64,000 nucleotides of DNA from Tipula vernalis. Lineage: Eukaryota; Arthropoda; Insecta; Diptera; Tipulidae. The stretch spans positions 51,529,389 to 51,593,388 of the forward strand of contig OY282558.1 in assembly GCA_958295665.1 (NCBI GenBank), in the 5' to 3' direction. The notes below the pieces were generated by a model. The model did not search any database, was not told the origin of the DNA, and worked only from the letters and a program-made list of their open reading frames with translations. Below, in pieces: positions 11,520 to 21,860 of this stretch; position 1 is the first letter of the stretch, and each line of letters starts with the position of its first letter. The position numbers and the translations under genes were made by a program.

Positions 11520-12009
11520 CTACAATATACATTAATAATGTTATGTCAAATTGAAAGAAAATTGATTTGTTTTTGTTAACCTCATGCATTGTTTATCATT
11601 TGTTAATACAAAACAAAAACAACAACAAAAAATCGTGCAAGGTATAGAGATACTTTTGTATGTGGAAAAATTAAAAATTTCTGACGTTCATAAATTTCCT
11701 AAACCAAAAAGTTAAGTCTCGAAGACAGGTGATACACAATACGAGCATTTGTTGATGTAACGTACAATACTTTACTGGTTTTGTAACAAAATTGATAGCG
11801 GCGCACGTTTTTCAATTTGAAAATGATCCCATAATTTGTTGTGATTTGCATACCAGGCTTCTATAAACCGGTATGATACAAATAAAAGGGGTTATAATTA
11901 TTGTTGCTCATGAAAAATAGGTGCATCAAGCTGACAGTTGAAATTTACTCAGTGTAAAGCTAAAGGTTTAATGATGCGACTTACCAGTAACAATTTTTAA
12001 AGTAAATTA
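11520..12009. other. No gene seen; possible intron or intergenic DNA
   Basis: AT-rich, with A-rich runs near 11615-11630. No motif is recognisable. It would be intron sequence if the neighbouring exon call is right. Confidence 0.3.
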
Positions 12010-13000
12010 TTACAAAATTTGGGTAGTTCGGCAGATAATGTGAAAATTCTAGGATTTCAGTTACATTTTGTCCCTTTAACAGTGACACCGTTTTCTTCTA
12101 AACAGTTATGAAAAGCGGTCGATATAAACTATGGACCGTTATCAGAAATTTTAATTCTTGGGGTTCCATACTTCAGGAATACTTGCTGTTGTAGTACCTG
12201 CATTGTTAGCTTAGTACCGGAGTGACTTACAGGAAGTAACAACAGATATTTGGCAAATATATCAACCTCCACCAACACATATAGTATGCGTTAGAAATAA
12301 ATAATCTACAGCGATAGAGTTCATATACTCTTTAACAGAAAGATCGATATTAGGCCAATAATAATGTTGCTTTACTCTTAAAGCGATTTTTGCTGAACCC
12401 ATATGAGCTGCGAGCGGTTCGTCATAAAGTTTTTTCAAAATGTCGTCTCTTCCATATAAAGGAATTAACATTTTTAAGTTAGAATCAGGATAACACTAAA
12501 ATATTTCATTCAAGGGACAATTCAATATACACCGCTCTTTATTTCGTCCTTATTATTCATCTCTAGGACGTCACACTTCATGGATCTCGATAGGGCATCA
12601 GGAACTTCAGTGTAAATTTATATTGTTCCAGTCTTAATACCAACTAACCTAACCGTCCGCCTGAATCGTTAACATTATTCAACCAAAGCAATGAAGCTTG
12701 ATCTGTGATGACCGTAAAGTGACTTCCCTTAATATAAGGGCGAAACCTATCGATTGCTAAAATAACCTCTAGAAATTCTTTTTTTGTAGTATGGTATTTC
12801 CTTTGTGGACTCATCAGTTTATGCCTATAAAATGAAATAATCTTTTCAACACCTTCTACTTGATTGAGGACAGCTCCAATTCTAACATCTGAAGCATCAA
12901 TTTGGATAATAAATTCTTTGGCGAAATCTGGATAGGTGAGAATTGGTGGAAATACTAAAAGTGGTTTACTTTGGTTTAAAAAAACCAAAGTATTAAAATC
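12010..13000 (-). pseudogene. Ty3/gypsy LTR-retrotransposon pol fragment (RNase H to integrase)
   Basis: Reading the minus strand from about 12988, the first block carries FIIQIDASDVRIGAVLNQ, then SFYRHKLMSPQRKYHTTKKE, then HFTVITDQASLLWLN. This is the end of the reverse transcriptase plus the RNase H domain with its catalytic Asp and Glu. After frameshifts near 12650 and 12480 comes an H2C2-type integrase stretch (YGRDDILKKLYDEPLAAHMG, then HYYWPNID, ending near 12262). Near 12260-12060 an integrase core piece contains ISDNGP in a broken frame. The upstream reverse transcriptase, protease and gag are missing and no LTR is recognised. Several stops and frameshifts make it non-functional. Confidence 0.85.
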
Positions 13001-13283
13001 CTGTCAAAAATAACGAAAAATTTGGTTGGTTCAAAACCATTTTTCTCGACGTTTTGAAACCCCTGAGGCTGAAAAAGCAAAGAAAAAAAAACGTTCGTCA
13101 TGATATCTCGAGAACGGCTTGGCTTGTTCGATTTGGAATTAATTTCGCCAATCTGTTTCTTTGGTCAAGGCGGAGATTGGAAAAGCTTTTGGAATCTGTA
13201 CGTCAAGAGGGTGAGGTACCTGCTATAAGAATTGAATCAAAACTCTTGGTTATATAAAAATATTTACGAATTTTTTTTTTGAA

Positions 13284-13520
13284 TGTTAAGTTAGGGGTCA
13301 ATTTGCGGGTTGAGTTGAAGTTGAGTTGGATTGAGTTGGGGTTGGATAGGGCATAGTGAGTTGTTGACTAATTTTTTATATATGCTGGTTTGATGATTGA
13401 GTTGGGCGTAGAGTTTACGGTTGAGTTGAGGGTTAAGTTGGGTTCAGTTTGCGAGTTGAGCTAGGGTTGAGTTGCGGTTTAGTTAGGGTTGGATTAGGGT
13501 TTAGTGAGCAGTTGAGCCAT
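13284..13520. repeat. GGTTGAGTTG-type degenerate minisatellite, block 1
   Basis: Irregular repeats such as 'gggttgagttgaagttgagt', 'ggattgagttggggttgga' and 'gagttgagggttaagttgg' run for about 230 bp. The strand is strongly G/T-biased. A related block continues at 13973-14255. Confidence 0.75.
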
Positions 13521-13527
13521 CTATGTA

Positions 13528-13606
13528 CAGGGAAACCTCATTATAACGGAAATCGACGGGACCAAAAAAATTGTCCGTTGTAGTGAGGTGTCCGTTAAAC
13601 TGAGGG
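13528..13606. mobile_element. pogo/Tigger-like element end (solo terminal sequence)
   Basis: The sequence begins CAGGGAAACCTCATTATAACGG and includes 'gtccgttgtagtgaggtgtc' and 'cgttaaactgaggg'. The alternation of 'ATAACGGA' and 'GTCCGTT..AGTGAGGTGTCCGTT' is characteristic of the ends of pogo/Tigger-type DNA transposons. No opposite end or transposase is visible. It appears to be a fragment lying between two minisatellite blocks. Confidence 0.5.
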
Positions 13607-13614
13607 TTTGTGAT

Positions 13615-13845
13615 TTTTTTTATTTTATAAAAATCTTATTCGGATTCTATATCTTATCCAATTTTGATGAAATCCAGCATTTCTCAAAGAAATGGGATTC
13701 TCGAATGATTTTTAGACGAAGTTCTGGAATATGGCCAATTAGGATAAAACTTGGCTATTTCTTAACCGATTTGAGTAAAATTTGACATCTGCCATGGAAA
13801 TGGGATTCTAAAGTGATTTTTGGAAAAAGTTCTGGAATATCAATA
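13615..13845 (+). repeat. ~110 bp minisatellite family, block B
   Basis: About two units. The landmarks are 'gaaatgggattctcgaatga', 'gaagttctggaatatggcca', 'aaaacttggctatttcttaa' and 'aaatgggattctaaagtgat', in the same order and orientation as in 8455-8960. Confidence 0.65.
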
Positions 13846-13972
13846 GTATGATGGATGGTATGATGGTATGATATTATGATGGTATAACGGTATGACGGTT
13901 TGTATATAACAATTGTGTGATGGTAATGGTAATGGTGATTGTGGTATGATGGTATAATTGTATGATGGTATG
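13846..13972. repeat. TATGATGG-type microsatellite-like repeat
   Basis: Irregular repetition of 'tatgatggtatgat', 'ggtataacggtatgacgg' and 'ggtaatggtaatggtgat'. It fills the space between minisatellite block B and the second GTTGAGTT block. Confidence 0.8.
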
Positions 13973-14255
13973 AGTTGAGCAGACGGTTGAGATTTGGTTC
14001 TAGCTAAGTTTATTTGAAGTTGAATTAATGTTTAGTTAGTCTGCATTGGGGTTAAGTGAGTTGTTCGGTTGGGGAAATATTTAAGAGTTGATTTGGTGAT
14101 TGATTTAAGGATTTCGTTGGCGGTTAATTTAGTGATTGCGTCAAAAATTTTGTTACGATTAAGTTGGAGGTTAATTTGTTTATTGAGTTGGAGGCTGAGC
14201 TGAAGAATGATTCAAGAGATTAATTTTGGGATTGATTTGGGAGTTGAATTAATCA
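13973..14255. repeat. GGTTGAGTTG-type degenerate minisatellite, block 2
   Basis: G/T-rich repetition with more divergence than block 1: 'gagttggaggctgagctgaa', 'gattgatttgggagttgaat'. Confidence 0.6.
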
Positions 14256-16389
14256 AGACCGAAGTTCTGACCACCTCATAGTGTTTCAGACCCTTATATT
14301 TTTGGTTTAAGAAAACAATGTTTGCAGCTTCGGTCCATTTAAATCGTTTACAGTTTACCCTTTTTAAGAATATCGGAAATAGGGGAGGCAGTGGTGGAAA
14401 AATTAGTGATAAAACTCCTGTACCAACTTGCCATTAATAAAAATCTAGGAACAGCTTTTGCTGAATTTGGTGCTTATAATTTAAAATTGAAGAAACTTCC
14501 TCTGGGTCAGTTAGCAGAAACTTTTATAGATTGATTGTAAGTCGCGCAATTTTCAATCTATCAGCTAATACTCCCGAAAGCCGAATGTGCTCCTATAGAT
14601 GAGTTAGAAAATGCTTTCTTTCCTTTAGAAGCTTCGTCTAAACCAATTTTACAAAAGGCGTCGGACAAATCTACACTAGAAAGGTATAATAGTACTCTTT
14701 AAACGACCAAGAATTCGAGATATCTATATACGGCAAAGGGTAAGGTTTCGTAACCAATTTGGTTTCGAAACAGGTACTAGAGGGCTGCTCGTTGGACTGT
14801 TTGAATTTTTAATCATCAATTTAAGTGGAGACGATAATTGATTAACTTCTGATTCAGAAGGCTTATATGGAACTTCAGAAATTTTCATGGCTATATGAAA
14901 TAGCCGCAAATAGTGTGCTGTGTTCCCTCCGCTGTTGACACGGAAGAATTTATTGGATAAATCTTGAGTTAAAGTGTGCAGCTTGCCCCGAAATCAATTT
15001 GTAGGTTTTTCATCCTTGAGAAAATTGAACACAATGTCAAAGTAAGATTAAGAAGACGAATTAGGTTTGTTTAGAATCGACGTTTTACAGAATCTAGAAT
15101 GACTCCGACTTCTAACTTCTACCAGCCGTTTCCAGTAGTGATTTTGGAACAGTGAATTGATTTTTCACTCTGATGCAGTCTTCTCGAAGTTTAATAATTA
15201 ATCCGGAAATAGTTTTGTTAGCACAGGCCGCATTATTTACTCATATAATTTTATTTCGAGTTGGCCTCATGAAGCGCCTCGATTGTTAAACTTATATTTA
15301 AAATATATTTTTGAAAATAAGAATTTTACAAGCTGAAAATTGGTGAAAGCATTTTTGAAGTTACAAATTTTGAGATTCCGACTTTTTTTATGTTAAACGG
15401 CAACGCCTAGCAATTACTTACTGAACGTCCTCGAATATACGCGGCGAGCACATAGCACTACCAAAAAGAAAATAAGGGAAAGGGATTATTAAAAGCAGAT
15501 ATCAGTCTTCGAATATTCGGGATTTTGATATTTAATTTAAATCTCTGTAAATTACAAGTAATGGGAGAGGCCCTCTCGTCTAGTCCGTTCCATAATCGAG
15601 CCTAGCTAAGCCAGGCATAAGTTCTTAGAGCTCAGATGAGCACATATATCGTTAAAATACTTGTAATGGAAATTTTTTTTAAAATTGGCGTAGACATTTT
15701 TATCAACTCATGCCAAATTCCCCTGTATGAAACGCTATATAAAACTGATTTAATGTTGAAAATATATTTTTGATTAAATTAAGCATCGAATGCAAACAAT
15801 AACAAAAGCTCTTTAATTTAAGGACACTCACCATTTTTTAAAACATTTCTTTGAGCCGACAAATTGTTACCTGTTGAGTTATAGTCAATTCGACAAACAT
15901 ACGTAATTCACAAATTTCATCGGATCATTAATAGAATACTGGACTGATCAAGGTAGAGGATTGAGTACGTAATACTATATACTTTTATTGAACACAATTT
16001 AAATTTACGATATAATTAAAGCAAGGGTACAAACAAAAACGTAAGCTTAAGTATAAATTTAAGTACGTGTAAATTACACAACAAAAAATTTGAAATGAAA
16101 CATATCATAAAACAACAACCCTTGCAAAAAAATTTTAATAAAAAAAATTGGCTTAACCAAAAATAGTTTAAGAACTAAATTTGATCCAAGTTCTTAGATG
16201 ATCATCATTGCACAGGATAATGACACCATTCCTAATCCAGATAAAACGAAATTTTAATTGCGTTAGATATGTGTAGCCGCTCGATACAGATTCGATAGTG
16301 TATTTTGATGTTGAATTAAGCCGAAATATTGTCAGTCGTGAGTTTTTAATATTTTTCATACTAAGCAGGATTATAGTTTTGAGTAAAGC
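14256..16389. other. No identified gene; possible decayed element
   Basis: Composition near 14330-14960 is less A/T-extreme than the surroundings and suggests old coding sequence, for example a plus-strand stretch near 14440-14520 reading NKNLGTAFAEFGAYNLKLKK in one frame. I recognise no family. From 15000 to 16389 I see only short chance frames. Confidence 0.3.
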
Positions 16390-16900
16390 TAATACTAATT
16401 TGAGCGAAGAAATTAACTTTATCAGTATTCACCTTATTAATTTGTAAAATGCCATTGCCTGCAGGCTCTGAATGCACAGTTGATAAAATACCCATTACGA
16501 GTTCTCTGTTATCATGTTTATTCACTGGTATTCCGTAACTAGCATACTATTTGCAATAATAGCTTCTGCTGTTCTGATTTATCATATAATGCTTCGAATT
16601 GGCATACTGTTTTACGAAGATCATTGCACTCTTCTTCAGTTTCTGATAAATTATTTTTTTGTATTTTGATGGGCCATTTTTGATAGAATCGGAGACAAAT
16701 TGCTAGGAGTTTCAACACATTAACACCTGTCGCCCAACTCAAGATTGTTCGAATAGAGGATCTTCAATGGTTGCATTTACCTCGCCAATTTCTGTATTGG
16801 TTAATAGTATTTCAGTATTTAGAAGATTTACATGACGAGCAACGATTCATTAAAATTTCCAGAGACTGTCACATATTTCGCAAGAAAGTAATTTTTACAA
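16390..16900 (-). pseudogene. Coding-like remnant with a coiled-coil-like segment, family unknown
   Basis: On the minus strand, pieces in different frames read as plausible protein. These are a stretch with EIGEVNATIEDPLFEQ (about 16800-16745), then LAICLRFYQKWPIKIQ followed by an acidic/basic helical segment ETEEECNDLRKTVCQFEALY and DKSEQQKLLLQIV (16739-16542), then MGILSTVHSEPAGNGILQ in another frame near 16440-16500. Stops and frame changes separate them. The central part looks like a coiled coil. It may be a retrotransposed host-gene copy or part of an unknown element. I cannot name the parent. Confidence 0.35.
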
Positions 16901-18553
16901 CTATACCAAAACACTAAACTCCCCGAAATCAGAAGTGAGATTCCAAAAGACTTTTGATTTGGTGATAGTGAAAAGTGTTCACCACACGATTATACTAAAA
17001 TTATACTAAAAGTACCAAAAACGTTATATTGGACAACAGAAAAATTTTAAACGTCCAAGAAATGTCAATGTCATTTGTGTGTAATCGAAATTTATAAAGC
17101 TTTTAACAATATTTGATTGATTTTCTAAAAATAAATCATTAAAGATTTATTGTAGGTTATTCTCTTGTTGGTGTTTGGTGATAACGAAAGTGATAGCTAA
17201 AACACAATTACAGAATGTCAGTTTTGTAAAAGATATACATAGGTGATAATCACCTTTAACCATCTGGAATCTTACCCCTGATTTTGGTAATTGTCCTTGA
17301 GCACTTATAACCCGTATTGAATGGTAATGGTTCTATAGAAGATCGTCTCTACTCACATTAAAGTCACTCAACAGACTAAATACAGATTACCCTAACATAA
17401 TATGTTCGCTGTTCAAGAAGAAATTAGTTCAGTATTTATGTAGATATAAATTAACTCCTATGAAAATAGGCTTTTAAAAGGGAGCCTGACCTTAAATGTC
17501 CTACAGGGGCATGAAACCGGGAGGAGTGAAATAAAAATAGCCCTAGCGCGTAAATCGGAATAAGAGGGTATGTCCCCACGATTTCCCATTATGCTTTTGC
17601 GATAATCAAATTGATGTTTTTTATTGACTCGTGTCTCGAACGAACTAAAGATTGGAAGATGAAAAGAAAAACTCTTAAATCAAATTCCTTCAAAGTGATT
17701 TAAAAACCTAACATAGAGTTCGTTTTTGCCAGAATAGAGGCAACATGTCGATTAAATGCAAATGATGATGTTAATATGACGCCAATTTACTAATTTTTTT
17801 TTAACACTTACCATCCTAGAATGGTAAGTGATATGAGGATGTGTGGAGGTTAAAACAAATTTGTTGATCTCACACCATAAAATTCTGTCGCATCAATCAT
17901 TCTGCAAGTTAACTGTATCTGATATAACAAGGATATGATCAAATATTTTTAGATCATCAGCAGACATTTTAGGCAACGCATACATCTAATAATTTTTGGA
18001 AAGTCATTTCAAATGCCGGACTCCGGAGTATATATTAATCGGCTCAGATAGGCTCAATTATATCAGTTATGTGCTAAATCGGTCTGTTTTGTTCTATTTT
18101 GTTTATTTGCTCGTATGTCTTTGAACAAAAATGATCAATTTAGCCCATCATTAAGCAACGTATGGAACCTGTTCAATTAATTTAACGTCAACATGTCCAA
18201 ATACTGCATCGAAAAGATACCGTGGTAATATTTTTAATTAGGTATGGGATACTTTATCATTTCAGTAATCCAGCGAATTTTCACTGGACCTATTGATTTT
18301 TAGCACACAAAATTCGTGTTTCCAATTTATTTTAAATTTCTACTTGAAATTTTGTGGATACACCTAACTAAGATGGTAAATGCCACAAATTAAATTACTT
18401 ATGAGACTTGAATTATTATCAAAAATCCCTCAAAAAGAGAACATTTGTTGCATTGGTTTTTCGCAGCCATTATAATACATTTCGCAAAGAACTTGAATAT
18501 TCATGATACTCGTAAAAAAAAACTCTTCTAATTTGAGCAGCAAATGAGTGCTG
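16901..18553. other. No gene seen
   Basis: AT-rich with no recognisable domain, RNA or repeat. Some stretches (17460-17600) are less AT-rich but give no open frame of note. Confidence 0.4.
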
Positions 18554-18890
18554 TTGTGAGTCCTTTACGGTGGTCGGTATGTTGTCAGAAATATATCATT
18601 TGTCTTGCAACTCTTTAGCATTGCTCTTTAGCACCCCACTTTTCATCAGTTTTTATTGAAGTGTGCCAAAACATCAACCAAAAATCTCTCGGATAGGGGC
18701 TATTTGATCTTTAAAAAGGCATATCAAGGGTTTATTGATGTGAACGCCTCGCGGTGATCGGTATATTGTAAGTGGCCGAAATATGGGCTTTATCTTACAA
18801 CGCAGTCACTAGCATTTATTCACTTTTAAGCAGTTTTTATTGTGGTGAGCCAAAACTGAAAAACTGAAGATTTTTAGTTTTGGCACACCA
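18554..18890. repeat. Two-unit direct repeat ending in a hairpin
   Basis: A unit beginning 'cggtggtcggtatgttgt' (about 18569) and ending 'cagtttttattgaagtgtgc' recurs as 'cggtgatcggtatattgt' (about 18751) to 'cagtttttattgtggtgagc', a spacing of about 185 bp. Immediately after, 'gagccaaaactgaaaa' pairs with 'tttttagttttggcac', giving a hairpin at about 18845-18888. Its origin is unknown. Confidence 0.55.
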
Positions 18891-19490
18891 CAGCCAGCGG
18901 ACAGTTAGCGGACGCAGAAAACTATTCTAAATAGTTCACAGGAAACAATTCTTCTACTATGATCGGAGTAAGAAGAATGAAGGAGTTCGGCTTTCTTTCG
19001 GTAAATAACTAAATTCATTATCATTTAAAAATTTTATTATCATAGCAAACGTCGCTATTTTCAATCAACATCTTCATCGTCCAAAACGCTTAAATAATTT
19101 ACAGAATTTACGTCATCACTCTGTTGAGATTGGTGCCGGCCGATGACCCACCATCATTTCATAAACAAGGGCGCTACAGTGGAGTGAGTGATGAATTGTG
19201 CATAGTAATCGCGATCACCATTATCACAGGCATAAAACTTAACTCGAAGACAATTTATTATATCTACTGTTAGTCATCTAGATTCCTAAATGATTTGTAT
19301 AAGGAATAGCTGAATTTATTTGCAGTAAGTTGTCCAGGTAATATAAGGTGTAACATTAAATGCAACTTCGAAATACAGGCAATGGTTAAAGAAGTTTTCT
19401 GAATAACTAAATCCAACAAATTTGGACTAATTTTATAATTTAAATTTTTAGGGCAGTTTGGCTCATTTTCTAGGAGAAAAAATGCGCTAA
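18891..19490. other. No gene seen
   Basis: No domain, RNA or repeat was recognised between the hairpin repeat and the BEL/Pao fragment. Confidence 0.35.
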
Positions 19491-19497
19491 AAACTCA

Positions 19498-20035
19498 TTA
19501 GGCATTACGCTCCGAGAGAAAAAGTTGGCAGAAGTTAATGATGTTGGCACATAGCACCAAGTTTGAATATAGATGAAAGTTCCCGAATTTGGGTAATCCT
19601 AGTTGCTTCAAACGACGCACACTTAGATGGCTCGGATTTACACAACTATGATATGACACAACCAAAAACCCTTGCCGGTTGCATCTAAGAATCAACTTAG
19701 ATTGATCTGGTTCAGTTGAACTTCCCAACATACATTGTAAAGAGTCCAAATGCTTGCATAATAAGTTTAACAACCAATAATTTGGTGAACATAACCCTAA
19801 AGGGTCAAAAAATTCGCAGATCTTTGATAAAATATTTCGTTTGGCACAAATTGTATCTAGCGAGAACTAAGAAATATTCATCTCGAACTCGTCAAACGTA
19901 GTATTCCAAGATAAACCAAGTACTAAAAAATTAGGCGACGACGCAATAACAGAGAAATTCGATGAACATTTTCTGAGATGAAATCCACTGTTTGCTGATT
20001 GTATCAGTATCTATCAAAACGTCATCTATGTAGAA
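19498..20035 (-). pseudogene. BEL/Pao LTR-retrotransposon fragment (reverse transcriptase part)
   Basis: The minus strand near 20035 gives FYIDDVLIDTDTISK, the BEL/Pao form of the catalytic YVDD box. Further along, near 19830-19760, ILSKICEFFDPLGLCSP matches the block that follows the catalytic core in BEL/Pao polymerases. Frameshifts separate the two, and the 91-codon frame continuing to 19498 is poorly conserved. The fragment stops abruptly at the 5' edge of the LINE at about 20036. The upstream part of the polymerase was not found on the far side of that LINE. Confidence 0.65.
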
Positions 20036-21860
20036 GTCGCGGGAAGATAGACGAGATTCCGGCAGCCTGCCGACTCCAAAGAGCCCTCGCATTAGATCAT
20101 AAAAACCGTCTGGGCTCAGTAAGAAGGCTGGACAGGACCTTTACTACATCAAGGGAAGAGACTCTTGAATGTGTGGTAAGGGCCACTTTCCAGAGTGCAT
20201 AATCATTGCGGGTCGGGAGGACCCTGATATGAGCGTGGTGCATCCATATCTAGGCCCAAGAAGGGCCTACAAGCGACCGATGAAAATCTTCACCCCTGGA
20301 GAGTTGCACTGGGCTATCAATTTATTTGGTCCCTTTAAGTCTCCAGGAGGGGATGGAATCTATCCAATTTTTCTTCAACGAGGCCTGGATGTACTGGAGC
20401 CCCACCTAATCAAATTATATAGAGCCAGCTTTAGTCTGGAATACATCCCCAGATGCTGGAGGCAGGTAAGTGTCATATTCATACCAAAAAATGGGAATAA
20501 ATCTGCCGAGGACATTAGGTCTTACAGACCTATTAGCCTTACACCATTTATACTTAAAACCATGGAAAAAATTTTGGGCCTGTTATCAGACTCAATACAA
20601 TCCAAAGATGTCCTCTAAATCCTAGCCAACATGCGTATCAGGTGGGCAAATCTACGGAGACAGCCCTGCAAGAATTAAAATCGGATATCGAGGATACACT
20701 TCGCAACAAGCGCCTTCGATAATACTAATTTCGAGGTGATTCGTGAACAAGCTGTAGCGAGGGGTATCGACTCCTCAACCATCGGGTGGATAATAAAGAT
20801 GCACAGAAGCACAAGAATTAAAGCCTCAATTGCACCTACCAAGGGCTGCCCTCAGGGCGGAGTACTGTCGCCGTTACTGTGGCTCTTGGTAATGGACCAC
20901 TTGCACCATCCGGAAACCCGATAATTTCCTCCTTACCACAGCACGTATCAGTGTGGTATGCCGATGGTAAAAAACAAACGAGGACACGGGTGCGGGGGTT
21001 GTCGGGCCCAGTTTCAGGCTCTATATACCGTTGGGAAAGACCCCTACGGTTTTCCAGGTAGAAACCGTGGCCATCGAGACTAGCGTGATTCAGTGACTCA
21101 AAAACAAGTATATAAGAACGGAGATCTACATAATCTCGGATAGCCAGGTTGTTTTATTAGCCCTGGCAGCTCCGGTGTGCAGCTCTAAACTGGCATGGAG
21201 CTGCTACAGCAACCTTAGAAGGCGGGGTAGGGATACCTTCTTGTGGTCCCCCGGTCACTCTAATATAACAGGAAATGAGGCCGCAGGCACCTGTGCAAAA
21301 GAGGGTGCTGGTGGTATCTTCTACGGCCCGAGCCTAGCGTTGCCTATTCCAAAGGCCATGTAGTGAGGAGAGTGCTCTTCTGGGAGCAGAGATGTTCTAC
21401 TTCATTCTGGGAGTCATCTCGGGGAATGAGACAGACAAAGAAGCTCTTAAATTACAAGATTACACACTTTCAGGATATAATTAAAATGGATCGATCATCA
21501 CTGAAATCCCTAATATGGTACTTGACAGGACATGGTCCCTGTAACTACCATATATTCAAAATGGGGAAAACATCAGGGAACCGCAGGTTCTGTAATCTGG
21601 GAAAAGAAACATCCGAACACTTGCTGTTCGAATGTAGTGCGATCGCCCTAAGAATAATTAAAACACTCAATGCTTACTCTGTTCAGTGGCCTCACGCCGA
21701 CCCTATGGATGTGCATGACCTTGTGGCGTTTATCGAGAACCTGGACCTACATTTCACATAGATTTCTCTACTTTTACACGGGGATGCACAATAGATCTTG
21801 ATGGTCGAAGAGTGCACAGGGTTCCTCTTACCAACCCACCCTCTTTAAAGAAAAAAAATG
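20036..21860 (+). pseudogene. R1/LOA-like non-LTR retrotransposon, 5'-truncated, with reverse transcriptase and RNase H
   Basis: Ordered blocks on the plus strand begin with AACRLQRALALDHKNRLGS (the linker before the reverse transcriptase, about 20060), then FKSPGGDGIYPIFLQRG and RSYRPISLTPFILKTMEKIL (20330-20570). TKGCPQGGVLSPLLWLLVMD follows near 20838, in the PQGGVLSPLLW style typical of the R1/LOA group. Next is WYADGKK near 20955, where the second catalytic Asp of YADD is Gly. RNase H pieces are ISDSQVVLLAL near 21135 and LWSPGHSNITGNEAA near 21240. The C-terminal frame (21363-21761) carries LTGHGPCNYHIFKMG and a Cys/His cluster (RRFCNLGKETSEHLLFEC). Frameshifts near 20618, 20720 and 20925 and the stop at 21361 kill it. 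It ends in an A-rich run near 21848-21858. Upstream ORF1 and endonuclease are missing. Confidence 0.85.

Noticed and set aside
13054..13257. 67-codon plus-strand frame with KKQRKKNVRHDISRTAWLVRFG
   Set aside because: The DNA phrase 'atctcgagaacggcttgg' is of a kind seen in interspersed repeats, no domain is present, and it lies between a gypsy remnant and minisatellites. Treated as repeat-derived noise.
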